From Carboxydocella sporoproducens DSM 16521 (GTDB taxonomy: Bacteria; Bacillota; GCA-003054495; Carboxydocellales; Carboxydocellaceae), in NCBI RefSeq assembly GCF_900167165.1, contig NZ_FUXM01000007.1, positions 31,046 to 95,045 on the forward strand: 64,000 nucleotides of DNA, in the 5' to 3' direction. A program made the position numbers and the translations under genes. Below are positions 34,967 through 44,311 of this stretch, one piece after another. Below the pieces are notes generated by a model that was not told where the DNA came from, did no database searches, and saw nothing but the letters and a program-made list of their open reading frames with translations. The stretch's first letter is position 1, and each line of letters begins with the position of its first letter.

Positions 34967-35779
34967 ATGAAAATTAAAATGCAGGCAATTATACTGGGCG
35001 GCTTGCTTGGGGCTTTTGCAGGCGGGGTGTGGTGGCAATTGGGCCTGGTTTCGGCCCTCATTGGTGCCATGGCTGGAATAGGAACAATGATGATTCTGGT
35101 CAGGTATTTTCCTCATAAACAGATTGCCTACGGTGTCGAAGGGGCCATTACTCTGGGGTTGATCGGAGGGGCTTTGATGCCCCAAAATTATATATATGCA
35201 GGGATAGCTCTTGGTATGACAGCTGGCAGCTGGCTATACAGCGGAATTTTTTCCTGCTGGCTTAACAGGATGCAATTGAAAGGCTGGTATATGGAGTTGC
35301 CTGGAAAAATGCTCTGGCGTCCCTTGCTGGCTGCAATAAGTGTAATGATAACGGAAATTGCTTTTAACCCCTGGCTGGCATGGCCTGTGGCTATTCTTGC
35401 TACTACCTCCTGGGGCTTTATCCTGGTGCAAAATCGGAAACGTCCTGTTTTGGGGGCAGTATTAACTCTTTTAGGGAGCATTTTAGTTATCTGGTTTGGG
35501 ATTGATATTGCTCCGGTCCTTTTTTTGCCAGGGAGCGGGCTTTACTGGGCCGGAATGGTTCTGGGGCTGGGATTGCTGGCCTTATCATTACTGGCTCTGT
35601 TTTTCCCCCGCTGGCATCTGGGTTTAGGGGTTACCATCCTGATTCTGTCAATTCTCTCGTATGTTGGAGCTGCCGGTGGATTAGTGCTGGGAGGGTTGCT
35701 GTCTCTTCTGGGCGGATGTTTGATCCTGGCCTGGGCCGGTCAAAAAATTGAAAAAAATAATGTTAATTTAGCTCAATGA
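34967..35779 (+). CDS. DUF6114-like polytopic membrane protein
   Basis: The 270-residue protein is almost entirely hydrophobic, with eight or more membrane segments. The C-terminal half (from about residue 160, NRKRPVLGAVLTLLGSILV, to the end) matches the pattern I know from DUF6114: paired helices, a proline-rich turn and a Gly-rich last helix. The N-terminal half is additional. I use ATG 34967, 7 bases after GGAGG; ATG 34961 abuts it. It is paired with the DUF6230-like gene as in actinobacteria. Function unknown. Confidence 0.55.
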   Translation: MKIKMQAIILGGLLGAFAGGVWWQLGLVSALIGAMAGIGTMMILVRYFPHKQIAYGVEGAITLGLIGGALMPQNYIYAGIALGMTAGSWLYSGIFSCWLNRMQLKGWYMELPGKMLWRPLLAAISVMITEIAFNPWLAWPVAILATTSWGFILVQNRKRPVLGAVLTLLGSILVIWFGIDIAPVLFLPGSGLYWAGMVLGLGLLALSLLALFFPRWHLGLGVTILILSILSYVGAAGGLVLGGLLSLLGGCLILAWAGQKIEKNNVNLAQ

Positions 35780-35815
35780 CGGCAGGAATTTTCCTTTTCC
35801 TGCCGAATATATTTT
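35780..35815 (+). terminator. Rho-independent terminator
   Basis: CGGCAGGAA (35780-35788), 8-base loop, TTCCTGCCG (35797-35805), then AATATATTTTTA. Confidence 0.85.
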
Positions 35816-35838
35816 TATCCAACAGTGGAGGCGAGAAG

Positions 35839-36168
35839 ATGGAGGTTCGTTGGAAAGCGTGGCTGGTATATGATGATAAGGCAGTGGGTGGGAGCGGATT
35901 GTGTGCACTGCTTAAAGCTATACAGCAGTATGGTTCTCTGAACCAGGCTGCACAGAAATTGGGTATATCATACCGCCAGGCCTGGGGCCGGCTGCGCAAA
36001 GCTGAAGCTGTTTTACAGCGGGAACTGGTTTACAAGCAAACTGGAGGAGAAAATGGAGGGGGAATGAGTCTGACTGGAGATGGGGAGCGACTTTTACTGT
36101 TTTTTGAACAAATGACAGCAGAGATAAATGCGGTTGTCAGTTACTGGCAACAAAGAAAGCCATTTTAA
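35839..36168 (+). CDS. ModE-like winged-helix regulator, DNA-binding domain only
   Basis: The 109-residue protein matches the N-terminal LysR-type helix-turn-helix domain of ModE: LCALLKAIQQYGSLNQAAQK, LGISYRQAWGRLRKAE and GGENGGGMSLTGDGERLL. The C-terminal molybdate-binding (TOBE/MOP) domains of ModE are absent, so metal sensing must occur otherwise or through a partner. GGAGGCGAGAAG precedes the ATG at 35839; a longer frame from 35776 runs through the preceding terminator. It lies 53 bases before tupABC and probably controls it. Confidence 0.82.
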   Translation: MEVRWKAWLVYDDKAVGGSGLCALLKAIQQYGSLNQAAQKLGISYRQAWGRLRKAEAVLQRELVYKQTGGENGGGMSLTGDGERLLLFFEQMTAEINAVVSYWQQRKPF

Positions 36169-36180
36169 TTTTTTTATCTG

Positions 36181-36198
36181 CGTTATGTACATTTTAAC
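36181..36198 (+). promoter_or_regulatory. Candidate operator upstream of tupA
   Basis: CGTTATGTACATTTTAAC is an imperfect palindrome centred on TGTACA (GTTA on the left, TAAC on the right). It lies between the ModE-like gene and tupA and recalls ModE boxes (CGTTATAT-type half-sites). The symmetry is imperfect, so the call is weak. Confidence 0.3.
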
Positions 36199-36221
36199 AG
36201 AACGAGGGAGGAAGTTGTTTT

Positions 36222-37076
36222 ATGAAAAGAACTGCTATCTTATTTACAGTTATCATGCTTTTTATCGCCAGTTTAACTGGTTGCGGTTCCCAGCAGGAAA
36301 AGGCTAAAAATACAATAGCAGAAAAAAGTAACAAAGATGTGATCCTGGCTACTACCACCAGCACCCAGGATTCAGGTTTGCTGGATGTGTTGATACCTGC
36401 TTTTGAAAAAGAAACTGGATATAATGTCAAAACAATTGCGGTAGGAACTGGTCAGGCTCTGGCTATGGGAGAAAGAGGAGAAGCTGATGTCCTGTTGACT
36501 CACGCACCGGCATCTGAACAAAAGCTGGTGGATAAAGGGATTGTGACTGACTACTCTCTGGTAATGCACAATGACTTTATCCTGGTTGGCCCAGCAGAGG
36601 ACCCAGCCAGAGTTAAAGGAAAAGAAATAAAAGAGGCACTCAAAGCTATCTCTCAGCAGCAGGCTCTATTCTTATCCCGGGGGGATAATTCCGGTACCCA
36701 CAAGTTTGAACAAAAAATATGGGAAAAGGTAGGAATAAAACCTGCCGGCAAATGGTATCAGTCTACTGGCAGCGGGATGGGACAAACCCTGAGTGTGGCT
36801 GCAGAAAAACGGGGTTATACAATTACAGACCGGGGCACTTACCTGGCCTTAAAAGACAAGTTGAATTTGGAGATTTTGGTCCAGGGCAGTAATGAGTTAA
36901 AGAATATCTACCATGTCATGGCAGTAAATCCTGACAAATATCCCAAAGTTAATGCTAAAGGAGCTCGAGCTTTTATCGCCTTTTTACTTAAACCGGACAC
37001 CCAGAAGTTGATCGGCCAGTTTGGGGTGGATAAATATGGCCAGCCCCTGTTTTATCCTGATGCTATAAAACAGTAA
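36222..37076 (+). CDS. tupA: Tungstate ABC transporter substrate-binding lipoprotein TupA
   Basis: The 284-residue protein has a lipoprotein signal with lipobox LTGC (Cys21) and the TupA signature ATTTSTQDSGLLD at the mature N-terminus. Downstream are the conserved GERGEADVLLTHAP and RGDNSGTHKFEQKIW segments. These motifs separate TupA/WtpA-like tungstate binders from ModA. Tungstate would serve tungsten enzymes such as aldehyde:ferredoxin oxidoreductase or formate dehydrogenase. GGGAGGAAG precedes the ATG. Confidence 0.92.
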   Translation: MKRTAILFTVIMLFIASLTGCGSQQEKAKNTIAEKSNKDVILATTTSTQDSGLLDVLIPAFEKETGYNVKTIAVGTGQALAMGERGEADVLLTHAPASEQKLVDKGIVTDYSLVMHNDFILVGPAEDPARVKGKEIKEALKAISQQQALFLSRGDNSGTHKFEQKIWEKVGIKPAGKWYQSTGSGMGQTLSVAAEKRGYTITDRGTYLALKDKLNLEILVQGSNELKNIYHVMAVNPDKYPKVNAKGARAFIAFLLKPDTQKLIGQFGVDKYGQPLFYPDAIKQ

Positions 37077-37093
37077 CAAAGTAGGTGCAAGGG

Positions 37094-37786
37094 ATGGAAT
37101 TGATCTGGGAAGGGATGGTTCAGGCGCTGAAATTATTGTTCCAGGGGGACCGGGAAACCTGGGCCATTATTGCCCTTTCTTTGCGGGTTTCAGGTACAGC
37201 TACTATCTTAAGTCTTGTCATAGGGATTCCCCTGGGTGTGTACCTGGCTTTAGGGGATTTTCGGGGGCGGCGCTTGCTGGTGACTCTGGTTAACAGCGGT
37301 ATGGGTATGCCGCCGGTGGTAGCTGGTCTGCTGGTGACCATTTTGCTCTGGCGTAATGGGCCCCTGGGTTTCTTTCATCTTCTCTATACCCCTGCCGCCA
37401 TGATTATCGCTCAGACTTTGATTGCTGCTCCTATCATTGTGGGGTTGACTATGGCCGCCATTCAACAGATTAACCCCAAATTGGTCTGGCAGCTGCAATC
37501 TTTAGGGGCGAGTCCTTTACATATTATCGGGATCCTGTTAAAGGAGGCCCGTTATTCCCTGCTGGCAGCAGTGATGGCAGGATTTGGGGCAGTGGTTTCG
37601 GAAGTAGGTGCTTCCATGATGGTAGGGGGCAATATCCAGGGGGAAACCCGGGTTTTAACCACAGCAACAGTAATGGAAGTAAGTAAAGGCAATTTTGGCC
37701 TGGCCATGGCTTTGAGTTTTGTTCTGCTATTTTTAAGTTATGGAGTAACCTATCTGCTCACCCTGTTGCAGCAAAGGAGAGGTTGA
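37094..37786 (+). CDS. tupB: Tungstate ABC transporter permease TupB
   Basis: The 230-residue membrane protein has about five to six hydrophobic segments. It contains the permease coupling-loop signature (ESLG-type LQSLGASPLHIIGILLKEAR) typical of ABC importers. The conserved VSEVGASMMVGGNIQGETRV follows, as in TupB. I use ATG 37094 after AGGTG; a GTG at 37085 is an alternative. It lies between tupA and the ATPase gene, with one base to the latter. Confidence 0.92.
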   Translation: MELIWEGMVQALKLLFQGDRETWAIIALSLRVSGTATILSLVIGIPLGVYLALGDFRGRRLLVTLVNSGMGMPPVVAGLLVTILLWRNGPLGFFHLLYTPAAMIIAQTLIAAPIIVGLTMAAIQQINPKLVWQLQSLGASPLHIIGILLKEARYSLLAAVMAGFGAVVSEVGASMMVGGNIQGETRVLTTATVMEVSKGNFGLAMALSFVLLFLSYGVTYLLTLLQQRRG

Positions 37787-37787
37787 A

Positions 37788-38849
37788 ATGGGCTGGCCGC
37801 TGTTACTGGAAAATCTACAGGTAAAGCGCGGGGGTAAGCTGGTACTTGCCGTGCCGCGCTTAGAGCTTGGAGCCGGGGAAATCATGGCGGTGCTGGGTCC
37901 CAATGGGGCAGGCAAAAGTACATTGCTGCTGACAGTGGCCGGGATCCTCTGTCCCAGCCAGGGCAGCATTCGCGCCGGGGAAATGGTCTGGGGCCCGGGC
38001 CGGGACCCTTATCAATGGCGCCAGGCGGTAACCCTGGTTTTTCAGGAGGCATTGCTGGTCAGTGGAACCGTACTGGATAATGTCACCCTGGGGCTGAAAT
38101 TTCGTGGCCTATCTGCCCGGGAGCGGGAACAGCTGGCCGGGCCCTGGCTGGAACGGCTGGGCTTGACGGAGCTGGCCCGGCGCCGAGTTCAAGATTTAAG
38201 TGGAGGGGAAGCTCAGCGGGTAGCCCTGGCCCGTGCCCTGGTTCTTAAGCCCCAGGTGCTCTTGCTGGATGAACCTTTTGCCGCTGTGGATGCACCTACC
38301 CGTAGCCGTCTCCTGCGGGAATTGCGTCTGTTATTGAAAGAAACGGGCATCACCACCCTGTTCATTACCCATGACTTTCGGGAATTGCCGTTACTGGCTG
38401 ACCGGGGGCTGGTACTGTTGCAGGGGCAAATGGCTCAGGTGGGAACGGTACGGGAACTGGCCGAACGGCCGGCTAGTGAGGCGATAGCTCGTTTTTTTGG
38501 GGTGGAAAATCTCTGGCCTACCGGAGGGAGTCTGCCGGGTTTAAAGGAACTGCCGCCCGGTCTGGGGGCTATTCCGGCCCGGTGCGTGCGAATCCTCGGC
38601 GCCAAACCGGCTGTAGCCGGTGAGAGCTGGCTTTGGCCTGGGAAGGTAAAATATGTGGAAGAACACTGGGATGGGGTTTACTATTGTCTCCTTTGTGAAG
38701 GACTGGAAGTTTGGGGCTGGGCAGATAACCAGCTGCGGCTGCAATTAGGGGAACAGGCCTGGGCAGTAATCAATAAAAAACAGTTACATTATATTGAAAC
38801 CCGGAATAGCCTAAATTTTTTGTCAGATCAAGAAGGACTTCCGGGTTAG
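37788..38849 (+). CDS. tupC: Tungstate ABC transporter ATPase TupC with C-terminal extension
   Basis: The 353-residue ATPase has Walker A GPNGAGKS at 37-44, the signature LSGGEAQRVAL at about 138, Walker B LLLDEPF near 160 and the switch His in FITHDF. About 110 residues follow the nucleotide-binding domain; CVRILGAKPAVAGES and WLWPGKVKYVEEHWD look like a TOBE/MOP-like regulatory domain. Such a domain could sense the oxyanion and inhibit the transporter, which would compensate for the missing sensor domain in the nearby ModE-like protein (inference). The glycine riboswitch follows downstream. Confidence 0.9.
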   Translation: MGWPLLLENLQVKRGGKLVLAVPRLELGAGEIMAVLGPNGAGKSTLLLTVAGILCPSQGSIRAGEMVWGPGRDPYQWRQAVTLVFQEALLVSGTVLDNVTLGLKFRGLSAREREQLAGPWLERLGLTELARRRVQDLSGGEAQRVALARALVLKPQVLLLDEPFAAVDAPTRSRLLRELRLLLKETGITTLFITHDFRELPLLADRGLVLLQGQMAQVGTVRELAERPASEAIARFFGVENLWPTGGSLPGLKELPPGLGAIPARCVRILGAKPAVAGESWLWPGKVKYVEEHWDGVYYCLLCEGLEVWGWADNQLRLQLGEQAWAVINKKQLHYIETRNSLNFLSDQEGLPG

Positions 38850-38908
38850 TTGGCGAATATATTATAAATGGAGACCTGCCTTGAAACTGAATATACGGGG
38901 GAGGAAGA

Positions 38909-39095
38909 GGTCGGGAGAGACCCTTAAAGGGCGCCGAAGGAGCAAGATGGGCGGTTGGCGGCCGCAGATCAAAACTCTCAGGCAAAAGAACTGACTTCAG
39001 ACCCCACTCTGGAGAGCTTTCGGGTAGACTGCCAGGTTGCCCGAAACACCCAAGGGGAAGCCCGTAACTATTGCGGGTAATCTCTCAGGTAACCA
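38909..39095 (+). promoter_or_regulatory. Tandem glycine riboswitch (two gcvT-type aptamers)
   Basis: Two consecutive glycine aptamers are visible. The first (about 38909-39000) has CGGGAGAGACC, GCGCCGAAGGAGCAA and ACTCTCAGGCAAAAGAAC. The second (about 39004-39095) has CACTCTGGAGAGC, ACACCCAAGGGG and AATCTCTCAGGTAACCAGGA. Both have the conserved GCCGAAGG/ACCCAAGG and CTCTCAGG elements. They precede an intrinsic terminator and the gcv operon. In known cases glycine binding prevents termination and switches on glycine degradation. Confidence 0.95.
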
Positions 39096-39137
39096 GGACA
39101 GAGAAAAGCCAAAAAGGCTTGTCTCTGTCCTTTTTAT
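39096..39137 (+). terminator. Riboswitch expression-platform terminator
   Basis: GGACAGAGA (39096-39104) pairs with TCTCTGTCC (39122-39130), with an inner AAGCC/GGCTT stem, followed by TTTTTATTTG. It overlaps the 3' side of the second aptamer, as required for ligand-controlled antitermination. Confidence 0.88.
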
Positions 39138-39179
39138 TTGTCCCCATTGGCACATACTAATGTTAAGGAGGTGTTCCTG

Positions 39180-40277
39180 TTGGCAGAATTGAAACGCACT
39201 CCCCTTTATGAGTTGCATATAGCCGCCGGAGCGAAGATGGTGGATTTTGGGGGCTGGGAAATGCCGGTTCAGTACAGTGGCATTATCGATGAACACCAGA
39301 CCGTCCGCCAGGCAGCAGGTCTCTTTGATGTCTCCCACATGGGGGAAATTACCGTTAAAGGCCCCGGGGCCCTGGCCTTTCTGGAAAAGTTGCTGCCCAA
39401 CCAGGTGGCCAGGTTAGCAAAAGGGCAAATCCTCTATTCTCCCATGTGCTATGAACACGGTGGCACGGTGGATGACCTGCTGGTATACAAGGAGGATGAG
39501 GAGGAATATCTCCTTGTAGTCAATGCCGGCAATACTGATAAGGATTATGAATGGATCAAGCAGCTGGCCCCGGCAGGAGTGGAGGTGGAAAACATTTCCC
39601 ATACTGTGGCCCAGCTGGCCATTCAGGGACCTCAGGCTACTGCGATCCTTAAGCCCCTTACTCCCGTTCAGTTAGATGCTATTCGCTACTACTGGTTCAC
39701 CCGAGGTGAGGTTGCGGGCATACCCTGTATTATCTCCCGCACCGGCTACACCGGGGAGGATGGCTGGGAACTTTATTGTTCACCGGACCAGGCCAGGCAG
39801 CTCTGGCAAACCCTGCTTACGGCTGGACAGGATAAGGGTATTAAGCCTATCGGTTTGGGGGCCCGGGATACCCTGCGCTTTGAGGCTGCTATGCCTCTAT
39901 ATGGCCATGAACTGAGCGAAGATATTACACCCCTGGAAGCTGGCCTGAAGAGATTCATCGCCCTTGATAAACCGGAAGATTTCATCGGCAAGCCTGCTCT
40001 TACGGCCCAGGCTGAAGCAGGACTGAAGCGCAAGCTGGTAGGTCTGGAAATGGTAGAGCGGGGCATTGCCCGGCAGGGTTACCTGGTAGTCAACCAGGGA
40101 CAGGAAATCGGGGTAGTAACCTCTGGAACCATGGCACCTACCCTGGGCAAGAATCTGGCCATGGCTCTGGTGGCTATAGAAGTAGCTCAACCTGGCCAGG
40201 AAGTGGCTGTATTAATTCGTAACAAGGAAGTAAAGGCAAAAATAACTAATTTGCCTTTTTATAAAAGAGGGAGGTAA
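39180..40277 (+). CDS. gcvT: Glycine cleavage system aminomethyltransferase (T protein)
   Basis: GcvT transfers the methylene group from the H-protein arm to THF, releasing ammonia. The 365-residue protein shows KMVDFGGWEMPVQYSG, GLFDVSHMGE and RTGYTGEDGWELY, all conserved folate-binding segments. The likely start is TTG at 39180, 6 bases after AAGGAGGTG; a frame extending to 39138 overlaps the riboswitch terminator and is not the start. First gene of the glycine-induced operon. Confidence 0.95.
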   Translation: MAELKRTPLYELHIAAGAKMVDFGGWEMPVQYSGIIDEHQTVRQAAGLFDVSHMGEITVKGPGALAFLEKLLPNQVARLAKGQILYSPMCYEHGGTVDDLLVYKEDEEEYLLVVNAGNTDKDYEWIKQLAPAGVEVENISHTVAQLAIQGPQATAILKPLTPVQLDAIRYYWFTRGEVAGIPCIISRTGYTGEDGWELYCSPDQARQLWQTLLTAGQDKGIKPIGLGARDTLRFEAAMPLYGHELSEDITPLEAGLKRFIALDKPEDFIGKPALTAQAEAGLKRKLVGLEMVERGIARQGYLVVNQGQEIGVVTSGTMAPTLGKNLAMALVAIEVAQPGQEVAVLIRNKEVKAKITNLPFYKRGR

Positions 40278-40283
40278 TTGAGT

Positions 40284-40661
40284 ATGAGTAAGGTACTGGC
40301 AGACTTAAAGTATACCAAAGAACATGAATGGGTAAAAATCGAAGGCAATATTGCTACTATCGGCATTACAGATCACGCTCAGGAAGCCCTTGGCGACGTA
40401 GTTTTTGTAGATTTGCCGCCGGTAGGTACAGAAATCAGTGCTGGAGAAAGCTTCGGTACTGTGGAATCAGTAAAAGCCGTTTCAGATATTTATGCTCCTG
40501 TAACAGGCAAAGTGATAGAAGTAAACCAGGAGCTTATCGACGCCCCTGAAAAAATCAATGAAGATGCCTATGCTGCCTGGATGGTCAAGGTGGAAATCAG
40601 CGAAGAACCGGCGGATTTGCTGACTGCTGACGAATACGAAGAATTGCTGGCCAACGAATAA
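40284..40661 (+). CDS. gcvH: Glycine cleavage system H protein
   Basis: GcvH shuttles the aminomethyl group on a lipoyl arm. The 125-residue protein has [20 protein letters not shown] and the lipoylation motif [11 protein letters not shown] with the modified Lys64. ATG 40284 lies 9 bases after GAGGGAGG. Its lipoyl group is presumably made by the LipM-like and LipS1/S2-like proteins encoded at the end of the same operon. Confidence 0.96.
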   Translation: MSKVLADLKYTKEHEWVKIEGNIATIGITDHAQEALGDVVFVDLPPVGTEISAGESFGTVESVKAVSDIYAPVTGKVIEVNQELIDAPEKINEDAYAAWMVKVEISEEPADLLTADEYEELLANE

Positions 40662-40681
40662 GAGCGAGGGGGCATAACCGC

Positions 40682-42019
40682 ATGTATATACCGCATACCG
40701 AGGCTGAGCGGCGGGAAATGCTGGCCGCTATGGGAGTGAACAGTATTGAGGACTTGTTTGCTGACATTCCGGCGGAAGTGAAAATGCAGCGGCCATTACA
40801 GATTCCCGGGTTTAAGAACGAGATGGAAGTAGCTGCCCATTTGCGGGAACTGGCTGCCAAAAACGCCAGCCTGCAGGAATATGTATCCTTCCTGGGGGCA
40901 GGGGTTTATGACCATCATATTCCCAGTGCCGTAGATCATATTCTCCTGCGTTCCGAGTTTTACACAGCCTATACTCCCTATCAGCCGGAAATAAGCCAGG
41001 GGACGCTGACTGCGATTTTTGAATTCCAGACCCTGATCTGCCAGTTGACTGGCATGGATGTGGCCAATGCTTCTATGTATGATGGGGCTACAGCCATGGC
41101 GGAAGCGGCCCTGATGGGCTGTGCAGCCACCCGCCGGCCGCGGATTCTGATTTCCACTGCCGTTCATCCTGAATACCGGGCCGTGGTGAAGACCTATGCC
41201 CGGGGCCAGGGGCTGGAAGTGGTGGAAATCCCCTATGAAGACGGAGTAACCTCTGAAGCTGCGTTACAGGAACAACTGGATACATTGGCTGGGGTGGTGA
41301 TTATCCAGCAACCTAACTTCTTTGGCTGTCTGGAGCAGGGCGAGAGGATTGGTGAGATGGCCAAACAGGCTGGGGCCAAATTTGTGGTTATCGCTGACCC
41401 CATTTCCCTGGGACTTTTGACTCCTCCTGGTGAATATGGTGCGGATATCGTGGTTGGTGATGGCCAGCCCTGGGGCAATCCTCCCAGTTTTGGCGGACCT
41501 TCTTTTGGCTTTATGGCTGTGAAAGAGGAGATGGTAAGACGGATGCCGGGCCGAATTGTCGGACAGACCGTTGACAATCGGGGCCAGCGGGCTTTTGTTC
41601 TCACCCTGCAGGCCCGGGAACAACATATTCGCCGGGAAAAAGCTACCTCCAACATTTGTTCCAACCAGGCTCTCTGTGCGCTGGCTGCCACTATTCACCT
41701 GAGTTTGCTGGGCAAGCAGGGGGTTAGGAAAGTTGCCGAATTGAATGTGCAAAAGGCCCACTATCTCTTTGAGGAAATGAAAAAACTTCCCGGCTTTGCA
41801 CCAGCCTTTACAGCACCCTTTTTCCGGGAATTTGCTATCAAGACTCCTCAATCGCCCCGGCGGATCAATGAAAAGTTGCTGGCCCACAAGTTTATTGGCG
41901 GTTTGGATCTGGAGCGGGTTTATCCCGAACTGACCAGTACCCAGCTGTGGACAGCCACTGAAAAACGAACCAGGCAGGAAATAGACCGTCTGATCGCAGT
42001 GCTGGGGGAGGTGAAGTAA
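40682..42019 (+). CDS. gcvPA: Glycine dehydrogenase (decarboxylating) subunit 1
   Basis: The 445-residue protein is the N-terminal half of the split P protein. It starts [17 protein letters not shown] and carries [31 protein letters not shown] and [11 protein letters not shown]. With the second subunit it decarboxylates glycine and transfers the aminomethyl group to GcvH. The two-subunit form is usual in Clostridia and thermophiles. Subunit 2 begins one base after its stop. Confidence 0.95.
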   Translation: MYIPHTEAERREMLAAMGVNSIEDLFADIPAEVKMQRPLQIPGFKNEMEVAAHLRELAAKNASLQEYVSFLGAGVYDHHIPSAVDHILLRSEFYTAYTPYQPEISQGTLTAIFEFQTLICQLTGMDVANASMYDGATAMAEAALMGCAATRRPRILISTAVHPEYRAVVKTYARGQGLEVVEIPYEDGVTSEAALQEQLDTLAGVVIIQQPNFFGCLEQGERIGEMAKQAGAKFVVIADPISLGLLTPPGEYGADIVVGDGQPWGNPPSFGGPSFGFMAVKEEMVRRMPGRIVGQTVDNRGQRAFVLTLQAREQHIRREKATSNICSNQALCALAATIHLSLLGKQGVRKVAELNVQKAHYLFEEMKKLPGFAPAFTAPFFREFAIKTPQSPRRINEKLLAHKFIGGLDLERVYPELTSTQLWTATEKRTRQEIDRLIAVLGEVK

Positions 42020-42020
42020 G

Positions 42021-43466
42021 ATGGCCAAACTCATTTTTGAGCTCAGCCGCCCTGGTTGTGTTGGTCATCCCCTGCCGGATTGTGATGTACCTGCCCGGGA
42101 GCTGGCTGAACTGTTACCGGGAGTGGAATTAAGAGAAGAAGTAAAGGGCTTGCCGGAAGTGAGTGAAGTGGAAGTCATTCGCCATTTCACCGAGCTTTCC
42201 CGTCTCAATCACGGGGTGGATTCCGGTTTTTATCCCCTGGGCTCCTGTACGATGAAATATAATCCTAAAATCAATGAAAATACCGCTCGCTTACCCGGTT
42301 TTGCCTGGCTGCATCCCTATCAGCCGGAGGAGTCGATCCAGGGGGCTCTGGAGTTGCTGTACCAGACCCAGGAGTATCTGGCGGAAATCGCCGGTTTGCC
42401 GGCAGTGACCCTGCAACCGGCAGCGGGGGCGCACGGGGAATATACCGGGATGATGATCATCCGGGCCTACCATGAGAGCCGGGGGGATAAACGCACCAGG
42501 GTGATTGTTCCTGACTCCGCCCATGGCACCAACCCGGCTACTGCCGCCATTTGCGGCTATTCAGTGGTAGCGGTGAAATCCGATGAGCGGGGCTGTGTGG
42601 ATGTGGAAGCCCTGAAAAAGGTGATGGATGAGCATGTCGCTGCCTTAATGCTGACCAACCCCAACACTCTGGGTTTGTTTGAAGAAAACATCCGGGAAAT
42701 TGCGGAAATCGTGCATAGCAAAGGCGGTTTGCTCTACTATGATGGGGCCAATGCCAATGCCATTATGGGAATTGCTCGGCCGGGAGATATGGGCTTTGAT
42801 GTAATGCACTTTAACCTGCATAAGACCTTTTCCACTCCCCACGGGGGCGGCGGCCCTGGTTCCGGTCCGGTAGCAGTGCGGGATTTCCTGGCACCTTTCC
42901 TGCCTGTACCGGTTGTAGTGAAAGGCGAGGATGGTTACCGCCTGGATTATGATCGGCCCCAGTCCATTGGTAAGGTGCGTTCCTTCTATGGCAACTTCGG
43001 GGTGGCAGTTAAGGCCTATACTTACATGCGGGCTCTGGGCGGAGAAGGCCTGAAGGCTGTCAGCGAAAATGCTGTACTTAATGCCAACTACTTGCTCAGT
43101 CAGTTGAAACAGCATTATTATCTTCCTGTTGACAGGATTTGCAAACACGAATTTGTGCTCAATTCCAAAAAGCAAAAACCTTATGGTGTCAGAACTATGG
43201 ATATAGCCAAACGGTTACTGGACTATGGCTATCATCCGCCTACGGTCTACTTCCCGCTGATCGTGGAGGAAGCCCTGATGATCGAACCCACAGAAACGGA
43301 GTCCAAACAGACTCTGGATGAATTTATTGCCAGTATGATCAAAATCGCCCGGGAAGCGGAGGAAAATCCGGAGCTGCTGACATCAGCTCCCCATACTACC
43401 CCCATTGGTCGGGTAGATGAAGCCCGGGCGGCCAGACAGCCTGTATTGAAATGGGATGGTCAATAA
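42021..43466 (+). CDS. gcvPB: Glycine dehydrogenase (decarboxylating) subunit 2, PLP-binding
   Basis: The 481-residue PLP subunit has [16 protein letters not shown] near the N-terminus, [13 protein letters not shown], and the PLP-lysine motif [18 protein letters not shown] with the Schiff-base Lys268. Its stop overlaps the start of the first radical SAM gene by one base, so the lipoylation genes are translationally coupled to the glycine cleavage genes. Confidence 0.95.
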   Translation: MAKLIFELSRPGCVGHPLPDCDVPARELAELLPGVELREEVKGLPEVSEVEVIRHFTELSRLNHGVDSGFYPLGSCTMKYNPKINENTARLPGFAWLHPYQPEESIQGALELLYQTQEYLAEIAGLPAVTLQPAAGAHGEYTGMMIIRAYHESRGDKRTRVIVPDSAHGTNPATAAICGYSVVAVKSDERGCVDVEALKKVMDEHVAALMLTNPNTLGLFEENIREIAEIVHSKGGLLYYDGANANAIMGIARPGDMGFDVMHFNLHKTFSTPHGGGGPGSGPVAVRDFLAPFLPVPVVVKGEDGYRLDYDRPQSIGKVRSFYGNFGVAVKAYTYMRALGGEGLKAVSENAVLNANYLLSQLKQHYYLPVDRICKHEFVLNSKKQKPYGVRTMDIAKRLLDYGYHPPTVYFPLIVEEALMIEPTETESKQTLDEFIASMIKIAREAEENPELLTSAPHTTPIGRVDEARAARQPVLKWDGQ

Positions 43467-44311
43467 TGGAAAAGAAATTACAAACGGCCTGGCAAGTGCG
43501 CCAGGCCCATTTTCCCCCCAGAATTTATTTTGACCGCCCCCATGCAACCAAAGGGGTAAGTGTGACCGGCAAGGAATGTGCCCTGAATTGCAGTCATTGC
43601 GGTGGGCATTATCTGGAAAAGATGGCTGCTTTGAAACCAGAAATCTTAGGGCAAGCTAAAAGCTATCTGATTAGCGGCGGCTGTGATGGTCAGGGCCGGG
43701 TCCCCTGGTTCCGCCAGCTGGATCTACTGCTCCAGGCCAAAGGAAAGAGCCGCTACAACATGCATGTGGGATTGGTGAATGAGGAGGAAATTCCAGCTCT
43801 GGCCCGGATTGCTGATGTGGTTTCCTTTGATTTTGTTGCTGATGATGCTACCATCCGCGAAGCCCTGGGCCTGGAAAAAACGGTGGAAGATTATGTCCGG
43901 GTCTATCAGGCTCTCAGGCAAAAGGTCAGAGTTTTGCCCCATATTTGTATCGGTTTGCGCGGAGGAGAGGAAAGCGGGGAAGAAAGAGCGCTGGATTTGC
44001 TGGCCGAGCTGGGGACCGAGGGACTGGTTTTTATAGTCTTTACCCCGACTCCCGGCACCCGCTATGCCGATCGTCAGCCGCCGCCCTTAGAACGAGTGGT
44101 GGATTTGCTGAGCGAGGCCCGTTTGCGTTTTCCTAATTTGCCCATTCACCTGGGGTGTATGCGGCCCAAAGGCAAATATCGGGCCCGGCTGGACGAACTG
44201 GCCATCAGGGCCGGGATCAACCGGCTGGTGCAGCCCACCCCGGGAGCTGTTCAGCTGGCGCAAACCCTGGGACTGGAGATAGTCTACGGGGAGGAGTGTT
44301 GTGTACTATGA
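43466..44311 (+). CDS. Radical SAM protein, LipS1/LipS2-type lipoyl synthase component
   Basis: The 281-residue protein has the radical SAM motif CALNCSHC (Cys38, 42, 45). SGGCDGQGRVPW follows, and the C-terminal Cys residues in HLGCMRPKGKYR and YGEECCVL could bind a second Fe-S cluster as sulfur donor. Together with the next radical SAM gene and a LipM-like gene after gcvH, it fits the two-protein lipoyl synthase LipS1/LipS2 characterised from Thermococcus kodakarensis, which replaces LipA. Which of the two subunits it is I cannot decide. It is coupled to gcvPB by a one-base overlap; ATG 43451 is a possible earlier start. Confidence 0.72.
   Translation: MEKKLQTAWQVRQAHFPPRIYFDRPHATKGVSVTGKECALNCSHCGGHYLEKMAALKPEILGQAKSYLISGGCDGQGRVPWFRQLDLLLQAKGKSRYNMHVGLVNEEEIPALARIADVVSFDFVADDATIREALGLEKTVEDYVRVYQALRQKVRVLPHICIGLRGGEESGEERALDLLAELGTEGLVFIVFTPTPGTRYADRQPPPLERVVDLLSEARLRFPNLPIHLGCMRPKGKYRARLDELAIRAGINRLVQPTPGAVQLAQTLGLEIVYGEECCVL

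Noticed and set aside
38909..39095. Repeated CTCTCAGG and related motifs as a direct-repeat or CRISPR-like array
   Set aside because: The two repeats are the paired aptamers of a glycine riboswitch; there are only two units and no spacers.
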